Below are positions 1 through 9,050 of a stretch of DNA of 64,000 nucleotides, piece by piece. The DNA comes from Paenibacillus sp. LS1 (lineage in GTDB: Bacteria > Bacillota > Bacilli > Paenibacillales > Paenibacillaceae): the NCBI RefSeq assembly GCF_026013365.1, contig NZ_JAPDOE010000001.1, forward strand, positions 1,426,001-1,490,000. Direction: 5' to 3'. Each line of letters opens with the position of its first letter. Within the stretch, counting starts at the first letter, position 1. The translations under genes and the position numbers were made by a program. The notes under the pieces are model-generated. The model did no database searches and had not been told where the DNA came from. It saw nothing but the letters and a program-made list of their open reading frames with translations.

Positions 1-375
1 GTGGGATTCTACAACAACCCTTGGCCTGGTGATCAATCCATCCAGCTTTTAATCAACAACTTGCTTAATCAGCAGATCGGTGCTCAATTTGTGGCAGTAG
101 AGGACGGGAAGCTTATCGGATTTTCCACCTTGTTCTTTACATACAGCACGATGAAAGCAGAACGTGTCGCCATCATGAATGACCTATTTGTTACGGAAAC
201 ATTCAGAGAAGGCGAAGCAGAAGCCAAATTATTTGCACACTGTCAGCAATATACGCGTGACCATGGATGTGCATATATGTCTTGGATCACAGCAGTGACC
301 AATGAGCGGGCACAGCAATTATTCGAACGTCTCGGGGCTACACGTGGCGCTTGGGTAAACTATTCCATTACATAG
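1..375 (+). CDS. GNAT family N-acetyltransferase, 5' end outside window
   Basis: C-terminal 124 residues of a GNAT acetyltransferase, which moves an acetyl group from acetyl-CoA to an amine; the substrate cannot be told. Visible family features are the beta4 strand MNDLFV (about residues 59-64), a following loop FREGEAEAKLF in the place of the acetyl-CoA loop, and the C-terminal NERAQQLFERLGA that typifies GNAT alpha4-beta6. The acetyl-CoA loop lacks the usual Q/R-x-x-G-x-G/A glycine pattern, so it is a divergent member. The family usually has about 20-40 more residues at the N terminus, so the GTG at base 1 is almost certainly an internal codon and the gene begins before the window. It converges with the PHP gene across a shared hairpin. 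Confidence 0.8.
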   Translation: MGFYNNPWPGDQSIQLLINNLLNQQIGAQFVAVEDGKLIGFSTLFFTYSTMKAERVAIMNDLFVTETFREGEAEAKLFAHCQQYTRDHGCAYMSWITAVTNERAQQLFERLGATRGAWVNYSIT

Positions 376-395
376 ACTATTTTCAGAACAAAAAA

Positions 396-450
396 GGGAC
401 ATGCAAACATGAAGGTTCAGCCCTATCATGCTTGCATGTCTCTTACTCCT
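396..450 (+). terminator. Hairpin terminator between convergent genes
   Basis: Inverted repeat with arms at 396-411 and 427-442 (core acatgcaa/ttgcatgt), just after the GNAT stop, followed by a T-rich stretch and preceded by an A-run. It could end transcription from both sides. Confidence 0.6.
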
Positions 451-517
451 TCGACCTTAAAATGTATCCAGTAATACAGAATTTATTATAGTCAGATAGA
501 GCGTTGTAACGTCTCGC

Positions 518-1387
518 TTACTCTCCCCTTTGCTGTGAGGCAGCTGCCTTCAGCCTTTCCAACACATCAACCGTTACGGTCTTGCTACCAAGATCTCCGT
601 GGAAAACAACACCTTGCCGTTCACCATGATAATCCGATCCACCAGTCTCAATGAGGCCATATTCCCGGGCCATCTCAGCATACCTGCGTTCCTCTTCGGG
701 TCCATGGTCCGAATGAAATACTTCAATGCCATCCGGACGGGAATCTTCGATGATGCGGCGTACCAGTTCATCATCGTTATAGAGACCCGGATGGGCAATC
801 ACAGCGGCTCCACCTGCGGCTCTGATCCACTCGCACGCATCCTCGGGTGCAACCCGGGGTACAGATACGAAGCCAGGCTTGCCTTCAGCAAGATATCGAT
901 CGAATGCATCCCGCATGTCGACAGCATATCCTTTCTTCACCAACACATCAGCCATATGAGGCCTGCCAATACTCTCATCCGGCTCTAAGGGCCGTCCCAG
1001 CTCATCCAGTACCTCCTGCCAGTTTATATCAAGCCCGAGTTCTTGGAGCTTGCCAATAATCAGATGATTGCGCTCATCTCGCGCTTCTCGTAATCCCCGC
1101 AACCGTTGGAGGAACTGCTCATCCTCCGTATTCACATAATATCCGAGTACATGAATATCTTTCCCGCCAGCCCGGGTACTGATCTCCACTCCGGCAACAA
1201 CTTCAATATCGTGCTCTCTACCGGCTTTCTGTGCTTCCGCTACACCAGCTACTGTATCATGGTCCGTTAAGGCAACCGCAGATAGTCCTTTTTGCTTGGC
1301 AAGCTTCACATTATCAGCTGGTGGCTGCATTCCATCGGAGGCCTGACTATGGGTATGAAGATCACAGCGTCCTTGGCGTCGATCCAT
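518..1387 (-). CDS. PHP domain phosphoesterase (YciV/RNase AM-like)
   Basis: Cytosolic metal-dependent phosphoesterase of the polymerase-and-histidinol-phosphatase (PHP) family. The best known close relatives act on 3',5'-nucleoside bisphosphates or trim the 5' ends of RNA. The metal-binding signatures are in order: DLHTHSQASDG near the N terminus, LTDHDT, GVEIS, a central AHPG, and GGSDYHG near the C terminus. At about 289 residues it has the usual family length. The longest frame begins at a TTG (1393), but the AAAGGAG at 1397-1403 is nine bases from the ATG at 1387 and only three from the TTG, so ATG 1387 is chosen. Substrate is inferred from the family only. The gene stands alone and converges with the GNAT gene. 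Confidence 0.85.
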   Translation of the reverse strand: MDRRQGRCDLHTHSQASDGMQPPADNVKLAKQKGLSAVALTDHDTVAGVAEAQKAGREHDIEVVAGVEISTRAGGKDIHVLGYYVNTEDEQFLQRLRGLREARDERNHLIIGKLQELGLDINWQEVLDELGRPLEPDESIGRPHMADVLVKKGYAVDMRDAFDRYLAEGKPGFVSVPRVAPEDACEWIRAAGGAAVIAHPGLYNDDELVRRIIEDSRPDGIEVFHSDHGPEEERRYAEMAREYGLIETGGSDYHGERQGVVFHGDLGSKTVTVDVLERLKAAASQQRGE

Positions 1388-1452
1388 GAACAACAGCTCC
1401 TTTGTGTAAACTGATTTTGATTAATTTTATCTATCATTGATTTTGCCAGCTA

Positions 1453-2376
1453 TTATGCCTTCCCCGTCTTGTGTTCAGGCTCTGGTTGCTCTTGTTGACG
1501 CAGATAGTTCAGGAAAGCGACAGCTGACAGAGGCAACAAGGACGATTTTAGATGGATGGCATAGAACTGCCGTTTGAATTCGAGTCCGCGGATATCCACA
1601 ATATGAACGAGTCCAAGAGCCAGCTCATGCTGCACGGAAGAAGGAGATAACATCGTAATGCCTACCCCTGCCTCTACAGCCGATTTTACGGCTCCTGTAC
1701 TTCCAAGTTCCATCACCACATTCATATCCTGCGGATCAATATTTTTCTTTTGCAGTTGGTCTTCCATCACCTGACGGGTACCCGAACCCTTCTCACGCAG
1801 CACAAAGGGATAATTCATTACATCTTCAAGATTCACTTTGCTACGCTTAGCCAGATCATGCCCGGCAGGTACAATCAGTTTCAGCTCGTCCTGCATAACA
1901 GGCTCTACAATCATATCCGGGTGGTGCACTGGAGCTTCAATCAGACCAAAATTAAGCTGGTGCTTCAATATATCATCCATAATTTGCGTTGTGTTCATCA
2001 CTTTCATGACGATGGAAATATCGGGATACTGAAGCGCAAACGGTCCGAGCATGCGAGGGAGCACATATTCCCCGATCGTTAAACTGGCTCCAAGCTGGAG
2101 TCGCCCCTGTAACATCTGGGTAAACGCCGACATCGCCTCATCCGTCTGTCTGACCAGCTCCACGCTCCGTTTCGCATGAGGCAATAAAGTCCGGCCAGCC
2201 TCGGATAATTCTATTTTTTTGGTGGAACGATGCAATAACTTGGTTCCAAAATAGTCCTCCAGTGATTGAATCTGCATCGTTACTGCCGGTTGAGTCATAT
2301 GTAATGCTTGTGCAGCAGCCGAGAAGCTGCCTTTCTCTGCTACCGTATAAAAAATATGCAATTGGTGAAAATTCAT
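1453..2376 (-). CDS. LysR family transcriptional regulator
   Basis: DNA-binding regulator of the LysR family, 307 residues, normal length. The N-terminal winged helix-turn-helix (residues 1-60) begins MNFHQLHIFYTVAEKGSFSA and contains the recognition-helix pattern AAQALHMTQPAVTMQI. The rest is the periplasmic-binding-protein-like effector domain (about residues 90-295), with the usual GSTGAVKSAVEAGVGI segment. It resembles the CysL/YwfK group, but the effector cannot be read from sequence. The RBS GAGGGG lies just before ATG 2376. No target gene is divergently placed, since the neighbouring gene runs in the same direction, so the regulated genes are not obvious here. Confidence 0.9.
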   Translation of the reverse strand: MNFHQLHIFYTVAEKGSFSAAAQALHMTQPAVTMQIQSLEDYFGTKLLHRSTKKIELSEAGRTLLPHAKRSVELVRQTDEAMSAFTQMLQGRLQLGASLTIGEYVLPRMLGPFALQYPDISIVMKVMNTTQIMDDILKHQLNFGLIEAPVHHPDMIVEPVMQDELKLIVPAGHDLAKRSKVNLEDVMNYPFVLREKGSGTRQVMEDQLQKKNIDPQDMNVVMELGSTGAVKSAVEAGVGITMLSPSSVQHELALGLVHIVDIRGLEFKRQFYAIHLKSSLLPLSAVAFLNYLRQQEQPEPEHKTGKA

Positions 2377-2434
2377 ATCTTCGCCCCTCTTCGATTACAC
2401 TCTCTACATTGTAGCCGATTTCCCGCTTGGCAAC

Positions 2435-2462
2435 AAAAAAAGCATGCAGCTTGTCTGCATGC
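2435..2462 (-). terminator. Rho-independent terminator
   Basis: Perfect stem gcatgcag/ctgcatgc (2442-2449, 2455-2462) with a seven-base T-run on the minus strand. It ends the 2509-2946 gene before the LysR gene. Confidence 0.8.
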
Positions 2463-2508
2463 GATGATCCTTGAATCTATGATTTCAACGTATTGAATCT
2501 ACTCAGGC

Positions 2509-2946
2509 TTACTTGTGCTTGCGGCTATTTTTGACCAGCGTCATTCTTCTTGAATGTCTTAACCATGAATAATATGACTTCAGGTCCCTCAACTCAATGG
2601 TCTCCGACATACGTCCCAGAAACGTAACTACAATCATTTTGTGCAGCGGGTTGCCCGCAATATCATATTCTCCTTCAAGTTCGGAAAATTCGGCGACCAC
2701 AACCAGATCCTCATCAATCAGGTAGACGTCCTGTTCATTACGGTAGTATGGTGTTATACGGTCCTGCTTCAGACACTCCCATAACCACGCTGCAATATGG
2801 TCATCATCACTACGTGCAGGCTCAATACGGTCTGCATACCGCATCTTGGCATGATGGGTAATGACGATGTCGGCCACTTTTTTGTCTCCAAGAGCTACGA
2901 AAAACGGCTCGTAGGTGCTCCAACGTTGCATCACCTTATCACGCAT
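2509..2946 (-). CDS. Conserved hypothetical protein
   Basis: About 145 residues, soluble, mixed charge, no signal peptide or membrane segment. I do not recognise a named family. The middle (residues about 25-100) alternates short strands and helices: an ITHHAKMRYADRIE segment, then YLIDEDLVVVAEFSE and a HKMIVVTFLGRM strand. This is reminiscent of small nuclease-like or phage-like Gp-type folds, but no catalytic motif is clear. The longest frame starts at GTG 2955, which overlaps the Shine-Dalgarno GGTGGAG; ATG 2946 sits 10 bases after GGAG and is preferred. It has its own terminator, so it is probably a single-gene unit. Confidence 0.7.
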   Translation of the reverse strand: MRDKVMQRWSTYEPFFVALGDKKVADIVITHHAKMRYADRIEPARSDDDHIAAWLWECLKQDRITPYYRNEQDVYLIDEDLVVVAEFSELEGEYDIAGNPLHKMIVVTFLGRMSETIELRDLKSYYSWLRHSRRMTLVKNSRKHK

Positions 2947-3111
2947 GGGAATCACTCTCCACCAGATAGGACTTTCTATCTATTTATTACCAAATATATT
3001 ACAACATAAGTCCCGCAACCTCAAGGCGTAAGTTTAACTTTTTTTCACAAAAGTCCGTTTGTGCATAATTCAAGAAAGGAGCGACCCCAAAGGGCCCCTC
3101 CAGTTTCTCGT

Positions 3112-3378
3112 CTATATTCCGTAAAAGCTTGTTTTGTCCATCGTTTTGCTGGCATACTCAGTTTTGATCTCATTTCGATACGAACGTTCGATCTTGCGCA
3201 CATAGGAAAGTCGCTTCACGTTTTTCATCGTATCTTCTGCCCGTTCTGCATTAACATACATGACCACATAATGCATACGGCGGGAGATATAATGCACGGT
3301 GCCATATTTTTCGAGATTACGGGCAGCCTTCAAATCACTGACCCAAATAATGAATCCAGTCCTTTCCGCAAACATCAT
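3112..3378 (-). CDS. ylbG: YlbG family protein (DUF2129)
   Basis: Small cytosolic protein of 88 residues, equal in length and character to Bacillus YlbG (UPF0298/DUF2129). The family pattern is visible: a hydrophobic strand GFIIWVSDLKAARNLEKYG, then HYISRRMHYVVMYVN and the YVRKIERSYRNEIKTE segment. Its function is unknown; the fold is thought to be ferredoxin-like. It lies 27 bases after ylbF, the same ylbF-ylbG order as in Bacillus subtilis, so the two are most likely cotranscribed. The first of two ATG codons is taken; the RBS is GGGCGGGG. The coaD/rsmD genes that follow in B. subtilis are not here. Confidence 0.85.
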   Translation of the reverse strand: MMFAERTGFIIWVSDLKAARNLEKYGTVHYISRRMHYVVMYVNAERAEDTMKNVKRLSYVRKIERSYRNEIKTEYASKTMDKTSFYGI

Positions 3379-3405
3379 CGTTCCCCGCCCTTCTATAAAG
3401 ATTAC

Positions 3406-3843
3406 TTAACTGCAACCACACTTGCCGCCACTACCGCAGCCGCCCTTCGGATTCGGGTCATTGCTCGGCACCTTAATGGTCGTTGACACGGCGAATGCAA
3501 TGGTCTCTGACATCTGGAATAACATATCATCCAGGGACTTCTCTGCCTGTTTGAAGCGGGCTACCGCCTCGAAATTTTCCAACTCCTGTTCCAGAGCCTT
3601 CACCTGATCTTTCGCTGCATGGTAATCCGGGTGAAAATGACCAAAACGCTGTGTTTCTTCAAACAATTCCTTCTTGGCATTCAGCTTCCGAATCCCCATC
3701 TGAATCTCAGGGGTAGTCTCGACTTGCTGCTTCCAATATAAATAATCCGATACTTCGGCAGATTGGTTAATCATGTCGCCCAGTTCATATGCGCCCGTTA
3801 ACACTTGGGCCATATCGACCGTGTTCATTTCCGCTACGCTCAT
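3406..3843 (-). CDS. ylbF: YlbF/RicF, subunit of the RNase Y specificity (Ric) complex
   Basis: Helical protein of 145 residues matching YlbF/RicF. In B. subtilis it joins RicA (YmcA) and RicT (YaaT) to form a complex that steers RNase Y cleavage of operon mRNAs and affects competence, sporulation and biofilm. The family core is the long helix around EIQMGIRKLNAKKELFEETQ and the FHPDYHAAKDQVKALEQELENF stretch. The C terminus ends in a glycine- and cysteine-rich tail, GGCGSGGKCGCS. In the B. subtilis complex, cysteines help bind Fe-S clusters, so this tail is a likely ligand site (inference). It precedes ylbG in an apparent operon. The other two Ric genes are not in the window. Confidence 0.88.
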   Translation of the reverse strand: MSVAEMNTVDMAQVLTGAYELGDMINQSAEVSDYLYWKQQVETTPEIQMGIRKLNAKKELFEETQRFGHFHPDYHAAKDQVKALEQELENFEAVARFKQAEKSLDDMLFQMSETIAFAVSTTIKVPSNDPNPKGGCGSGGKCGCS

Positions 3844-3995
3844 GAAATATTCATCCTATCTATATATAAAGTTCTACTTAACGTAGACTACCTCATCATA
3901 GCATATCCATGAATAGTTAAGAAGAGTTTTTCCTGCAATTAGAAATAAGGGAACCTCGAAAATTCGCCTTTCAACCTGATATTCACTTGAAATAG

Positions 3996-5714
3996 TCAGG
4001 TTATGACATCATCCGGCAGGATAAGACGCATTGTATCCCACTCCGACGGGGAGAATGTACGCCATTCTGTCTCTGCTGCATGCCCACTTGAATCCAACAT
4101 GCACCAACCGCTTAAAGTCCATTGTTCATGACCCTCCAACTGATGTGGAATGAGGTATTGCGTACAATTTTCCTGTTGTATCCCCAGCTTGGTCTGCCAC
4201 TCAATGGCTTTGGCAGCAATCTGTCGTGCTGTTGAACTGTGATATCGACGCCACTCCCTGTACCAGGTCTCGGGGATCTCCTCAACCCCCAACAGAGAGA
4301 ACTTCTTCTCAATGACAGAATGATCACGCTCCAACCCATGCAGAGATGCAGGCACATTAACCAGACCTTGATTATCAGGTGTGTAAAAAGAAGAAGATAC
4401 ACCGCTCAAGACATCTTTTTCTAATAACTTCTGATCCTCTGCGGAGCCTGTACTCGCATCCATTACCTCCATGTTCCGATCTACAGTCAACGGTGCAACA
4501 TCCGTCTCCTTTGCCCAATCTGCTAACGCAATCCGTACATTCTCCGGTATGCCTGTCAGGGCATAATGATCAATAAAATCCATCACTTCATGCAACCCAT
4601 ACCCTCTGGCTATGGCCGAAATAATCCGTTCTCTCGTCATCCGGTAAATGGACATCCGATCACGCGTTACCCGTTCTGCGCATTGCTCCAGCATCCAGAT
4701 TACATCAGGCCCGGCTTCTGGTGGCACCAACATTTCAAAATCTGGCTGCATGTAAAATCCACACGGTTCCGCCTCTCCTACCGCCTCTTGGCGTAGATTC
4801 AACAGGCTCTGTGGTTCGATCAGCCAACGGAATGCCAATGCTCCCGACTGATCTTCTCCAACGTCGCCATAACCCCAACCAGCCAGTGCATAAAGCCATC
4901 CCCTGATCTGAGGTTCACATGTGGAATTCACTATACGACACCATACGTTCTTCCCTAGAGAAAGAACGGCCAATTGATGACGGAAATGCTGTAGAGCAGG
5001 CTCGGTATTCCCGTATCTGTCCACACAAGCTTGATATACCTCCTGATGCATCTGTCCCCATGAAAGCTTCAACCATTGCTGTAATTGATGATCTACGATC
5101 CGAATTCTCCCCTCTGCCTTCTGAACCAGATTCAGACTGAGCAGTAGATCGAGAAGGATTGCAACGTGAATCGGATACAGGTCCGAATGTTCATATCGGA
5201 TGCCCAAACCATCAAAGTCTGTCGAAGATAACACGGTGATCGCACTTAATTTCTGAATCGTTTTCTTATGTATAGTTCCCTTACCTGTCAAGGGAAGTCC
5301 TTCTCTTCCGATCCAAGCGATCAGATGAAGAAGCTCTGCAGCAATATCCGGCTTTCCCTCCTGTAGTACGTCAGCATGCATTGTCATCTGTTCAACGGTT
5401 AAGCCCACTCTTTGCGCGTAAGCAATCGTCAATGTTTCCATCTGCGAAGCTGGAATATAGAATAATTGCTCTCCCCAACTCTTATGAACAGATTCAATCC
5501 ATCTTTGCCGCCTAAGATTGGCGAATGAATATTTGGCTTCTGCGCCACTTAGTCCTTCGCTGGCCCACTGCTCTCGCGACAGGAGAGAGGAAAAAGGCTG
5601 TACGGCATGTTTGTGAAAAATTGCACCAAGTACTCTTTGCTCCACCAAAGTAAGCTTTGACCATGAAGCAAGGTCCATTGCCTCAGACTCATTTACTGAT
5701 TCAAATGAAGACAT
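3996..5714 (-). CDS. Helicase-associated protein (XPB/Ssl2-like Helicase_C_3 domain)
   Basis: Soluble 572-residue protein that follows the XPB-type helicase gene by 36 bases in the same operon. The C-terminal half (about 290-400) carries the helicase-associated Helicase_C_3 pattern: a strand YMQPDFEMLVP, an aspartate-rich turn, then a helix with RMTRERIISAIARGYG, as found at the N terminus of XPB-like helicases. The N-terminal half has winged-helix-like segments, e.g. LTLVEQRVLGAIF. It has no Walker motif and no visible enzymatic centre, so a scaffold or regulator of the helicase is the natural inference. The RBS GGAGG is nine bases from ATG 5714. Confidence 0.8.
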   Translation of the reverse strand: MSSFESVNESEAMDLASWSKLTLVEQRVLGAIFHKHAVQPFSSLLSREQWASEGLSGAEAKYSFANLRRQRWIESVHKSWGEQLFYIPASQMETLTIAYAQRVGLTVEQMTMHADVLQEGKPDIAAELLHLIAWIGREGLPLTGKGTIHKKTIQKLSAITVLSSTDFDGLGIRYEHSDLYPIHVAILLDLLLSLNLVQKAEGRIRIVDHQLQQWLKLSWGQMHQEVYQACVDRYGNTEPALQHFRHQLAVLSLGKNVWCRIVNSTCEPQIRGWLYALAGWGYGDVGEDQSGALAFRWLIEPQSLLNLRQEAVGEAEPCGFYMQPDFEMLVPPEAGPDVIWMLEQCAERVTRDRMSIYRMTRERIISAIARGYGLHEVMDFIDHYALTGIPENVRIALADWAKETDVAPLTVDRNMEVMDASTGSAEDQKLLEKDVLSGVSSSFYTPDNQGLVNVPASLHGLERDHSVIEKKFSLLGVEEIPETWYREWRRYHSSTARQIAAKAIEWQTKLGIQQENCTQYLIPHQLEGHEQWTLSGWCMLDSSGHAAETEWRTFSPSEWDTMRLILPDDVIT

Positions 5715-5750
5715 TCCTTAATTCCTCCTCTTTTCGCGAGTATAAATGGA

Positions 5751-7445
5751 CTATTCCTTCTCGTGCACAATGGCATATTCATATCCCTGCTCCACCAAGA
5801 ACATCTGACGGTTTAATGCAAACTCCTGTTCCTTACTATCCTCTGATACCAACGCATAAAAATATGCTTTGTTTTCTCCAGCTTTTGGTCTCAGAATTCT
5901 CCCCAAACGCTGTGCCTCTTCCTGCCTGGAACCGAAACTACCGGATATCTCAAGTGCTACAGCGGCATCAGGCAGATCCACAGCAAAATTGGCAACTTTG
6001 GATACAACAATCGTTTTAATCTCCCCACGTCGAAAAGCAGCAAACCATTTGATTCGCTCTTGCTGCGACATTGTTCCTGAAATCAAAGGTGCTTCAATTT
6101 CCCGGGCAATCAACTCAAGTTGATCCAGATATTGTCCAATTACAAGTGCAGGCAGATCCCGATGACGCTCCAGCAAACGTTTGACCACATGTACCTTGGC
6201 CGGATTCTCGGCAGCCAATCGAAATTGATGTTTAACCTCGGCTTGCAGATAATTCGATCTTAATTCTGGGGAGAACGGGATACGTATCTCCTGACATTGT
6301 ACATCGGCAATCCATCCTTGCTGCTCCAGCTTTTTCCATGGCATATCATAGAGCTTCGGGCCAATCAACGAGAATACATCCTGTTCACAGCCATCCTCTC
6401 GAACCAATGTAGCCGTCAATCCCAGTCTTCGAGTAGCTTGAATATCCGCAGTTGCACGAAATACTGGCGCTGGTAACAAATGGACTTCGTCATATATGAT
6501 CAGACCCCATTGCCGCTCACTGAGCAGTTTGATATGGGTAAAATCAGCATCTTTAGATTTCCGGTGTGTAAGAATCTGATATGTAGCTACAGTCACAGGT
6601 TTCACCTGTTTTTTCTGACCGGAATACTCACCAATCTGTTCGCTGGTAATCGTGGTTTTGTCTTGAATTTCCTGAATCCACTGTCGCACAGACGTTGTAT
6701 TGGAAGTCAAAATAAGGCATTCACATTGAAGCCGCTCCAGCACGGCTATGCCAATGACCGTTTTGCCTGCCCCGCAAGGAAGTACGAGTAAACCACTTCC
6801 TCCCATGCCCTCACTGCCTTCGAATGCATCCACAGCTTCTCTCTGGTATGAACGCAACGCAAATCGCTCTGAGTGGTCCTCTGGATCATTGGACCGCCAT
6901 TCAAATGAAAGTTTGGTTCCCTCCCGATACCCCACATAATCAAGTACCGGGTAACCCAGCCGTGTTAATTCTCTTTTCAATAGACCTCGCTGTTCTCCTG
7001 AGAGCAGAAGCTCATGAGCGTCTGTTCGTTCCATACGAAAGGCAGCTATTGTTTTCAATCCGCTTAACTCATCCAGCAACCGCTCATCCTCACTGTAAAG
7101 ACGCATTCTGGCATGATTTGCTTCGGAATGCAGCTTTAATTTCCCGTACTGATCCATAATCCTTTGAACATCCTGTATGAGTGCAGCAGGCACGTTCCAG
7201 CGGGACACCAATTCCAGACTTGCGATGACCTGATCTGCATTCCATCCCAGTGCAGCAGCATTCCAGAGCGACAATGGAGTAATTCGATAGGTATGAAACG
7301 CCGCCGGTGTCTTAACCAGTTCTGAATACTTCCCTAGCTGCTCTCTTGCTCTTTGGAACCCAGGGTGTCCGACTTCCAGTAAAACCGTAAAATCCCGCTG
7401 AACAATACAAGCATCCGTTCTTTCTCTATGTTCTGTTCCTTCCAT
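5751..7445 (-). CDS. XPB/Rad25-family DEAD/DEAH helicase
   Basis: ATP-dependent superfamily 2 DNA helicase/translocase of the bacterial XPB group, 564 residues. In order: an N-terminal Helicase_C_3-like domain (to about residue 125), a Q-motif region with LRSYQREAVDAF, Walker A PCGAGKT (about 230), Walker B DEVH, motif III GLTAT followed directly by the XPB hallmark RED, and a C-terminal RecA domain ending in motif VI QRLGRILRPK. Bacterial XPBs unwind 3'-5' and have been linked to repair, but the cellular role is not settled. Its operon partner at 3996-5714 carries the same accessory domain as a separate protein. Start ATG 7445 has an upstream GGAGG. Confidence 0.93.
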   Translation of the reverse strand: MEGTEHRERTDACIVQRDFTVLLEVGHPGFQRAREQLGKYSELVKTPAAFHTYRITPLSLWNAAALGWNADQVIASLELVSRWNVPAALIQDVQRIMDQYGKLKLHSEANHARMRLYSEDERLLDELSGLKTIAAFRMERTDAHELLLSGEQRGLLKRELTRLGYPVLDYVGYREGTKLSFEWRSNDPEDHSERFALRSYQREAVDAFEGSEGMGGSGLLVLPCGAGKTVIGIAVLERLQCECLILTSNTTSVRQWIQEIQDKTTITSEQIGEYSGQKKQVKPVTVATYQILTHRKSKDADFTHIKLLSERQWGLIIYDEVHLLPAPVFRATADIQATRRLGLTATLVREDGCEQDVFSLIGPKLYDMPWKKLEQQGWIADVQCQEIRIPFSPELRSNYLQAEVKHQFRLAAENPAKVHVVKRLLERHRDLPALVIGQYLDQLELIAREIEAPLISGTMSQQERIKWFAAFRRGEIKTIVVSKVANFAVDLPDAAVALEISGSFGSRQEEAQRLGRILRPKAGENKAYFYALVSEDSKEQEFALNRQMFLVEQGYEYAIVHEKE

Positions 7446-7515
7446 TCGAAACTTCCTCCTATCAAAAAAAAGTCCAGTTCCGGCAACTTCCGAAAATGAA
7501 CCTGTATAATTGCGA

Positions 7516-7595
7516 GTTCAAAAAGTCTAGTTTTCATATTCGATGCTGATCATGCCGCCAGGCATGATTCGTAATCAAAAGTGGACTTTTTGAAC
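7516..7595. repeat. 80-bp palindromic intergenic element
   Basis: Nested inverted repeat. Outer arms 7516-7534 and 7577-7595 match 16 of 19 positions (gttcaaaaagtc...gactttttgaac); the inner stem atcatgcc/ggcatgat is at 7549-7567. The right edge plus the next bases (7586-7606) recur with 20 of 21 identity at 26797-26817 in front of acuA. It lies between the helicase operon and the M20 gene with no reading frame of its own. This looks like a dispersed repeat rather than a terminator, because there is no flanking T-run. Confidence 0.75.
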
Positions 7596-7613
7596 AACAT
7601 CTATAAAAATCCA

Positions 7614-7653
7614 CAAAAAAACATCCTGCCCATACCTCGGTATGAACAGGATG
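7614..7653 (-). terminator. Rho-independent terminator of the M20 gene
   Basis: Stem catcctg/caggatg with extra pairing (cata/tatg) around cctcgg, followed on the minus strand by seven T. Confidence 0.85.
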
Positions 7654-7670
7654 CCCAACTGCATCTAAAG

Positions 7671-8840
7671 TCATTCGGCTGTATAACCCTTAGCCATGGC
7701 AATAAATAATTTTACGGCCGTCTGCATCGCATCTTCATCAAAATCAAACATCGGATGATGATGCGGATAGATCGCATTTTTATCCGGATTACCTGCTCCA
7801 ACAAACATAAAGCACCCTGGAACCTTCTGCAGATAATACGCGAAATCTTCCGCTGGCATCAGCATCGGCGACGTTTGCACTCGTTCTGCCCCAAATACTT
7901 CTGTAGCTTCCCTGAAGAAACGTGCTGTCTCCAGTTCATCATTCACCACAGGTGGATATCCCATAATATATTTCACTTGAGTCTCTGCCCCGTAAGCGGC
8001 CCCTGTCTGGGCCACCATAGTAAGCACTCGCTCTTTCATCCCGTTACGCGTCTCTTCGTCGAATGTTCTTACTGTACCGCTCATTTTGCATTGCTCTGCA
8101 ATTACATTCTGAGCAGAGCCAGCCTGCATTGTACCAATGGTGAGCACTGCTGGTTGCAATGGATCAACAGAACGACTAACAACCGTCTGAAGCTGCATCA
8201 CAAGCGCAGAACCCGCGATAAGACTGTCTATCGTGGATTGCGGCATGCCTCCATGTCCACCTTTACCTTTGATCTCAATGTAAAAGTCGTCCGCCGCCGC
8301 CATCATCGGTCCTGCTTTACTGGCAACAACACCTACAGGCAGCGGGGTCCACAGATGAATACCGTATATGACATCCACGCCTTCAAGCGCACCATCCGCA
8401 ATAACTTGGACTGCTCCGCCCGGAAGCAGTTCTTCTGCTGGCTGGAACAAAAAGCGAATCTCGCCTCGGATCTCCTGCTTGTGACGGCTGAAATACAATG
8501 CCGTACCGAGCAAGATCGAGATATGACCATCGTGGCCGCATGCATGCATCGCTCCTGCTTGTTGTGATGCGTATTCGATATTCTTCTCATCCTGAATCGG
8601 CAATGCGTCCATATCGGCCCGAAGCATGACGACAGGCCCTGGCTTGTCCCCACGTATCGTACCGATGACCCCGTGACCGCCTACATGACGCTTCACTTCA
8701 ACGCCAAAGCTCTCCAACATATCCGCTACAAAAGAGGATGTCTTCTCCTCATGAAAGGAAACCTCAGGATTGCGATGAAGGTGACGCCGCCATTCCACCA
8801 TGTGGATCTGCAGATCTTCCCACCATATATTATTAGTCAT
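7671..8840 (-). CDS. M20 family metallo-amidohydrolase
   Basis: Zinc-dependent cytosolic amidohydrolase of peptidase family M20, subfamily D (N-acyl-amino acid or hippurate hydrolase type), about 389 residues. Metal-site motifs: MLRADMDALP, MHACGHDGH (the ligand His and Asp), the PAEE pair (residue after FLFQ) and the C-terminal MPAEDFAYY plus HHPMFDFDE. The inserted dimerisation/lid domain contains GKGGHGGMPQ. It removes acyl groups from N-acylated amino acids; the exact substrate is unknown. The longest frame begins at TTG 8858 inside the Shine-Dalgarno; ATG 8840 (TNNIW) is taken. It is a single gene with its own terminator. Confidence 0.9.
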   Translation of the reverse strand: MTNNIWWEDLQIHMVEWRRHLHRNPEVSFHEEKTSSFVADMLESFGVEVKRHVGGHGVIGTIRGDKPGPVVMLRADMDALPIQDEKNIEYASQQAGAMHACGHDGHISILLGTALYFSRHKQEIRGEIRFLFQPAEELLPGGAVQVIADGALEGVDVIYGIHLWTPLPVGVVASKAGPMMAAADDFYIEIKGKGGHGGMPQSTIDSLIAGSALVMQLQTVVSRSVDPLQPAVLTIGTMQAGSAQNVIAEQCKMSGTVRTFDEETRNGMKERVLTMVAQTGAAYGAETQVKYIMGYPPVVNDELETARFFREATEVFGAERVQTSPMLMPAEDFAYYLQKVPGCFMFVGAGNPDKNAIYPHHHPMFDFDEDAMQTAVKLFIAMAKGYTAE

Positions 8841-9050
8841 GTCTCTCCACCCTTTCAATCTTGAACGGGACTTGGATCAAGCCCGAACCTTCCTCTTCAA
8901 ACCTATTGCTGTATATTGTAGCAGAATTGGAAGAAAACCGATACGAAACACCCCCGGAAAGCTTGCACGGGAAGGGGAAACATACTATCATGAACTAGAG
9001 AAATGCACGAGAAATTACACTCGGAAGCTTATGAGGAGGATCAGACGCTT

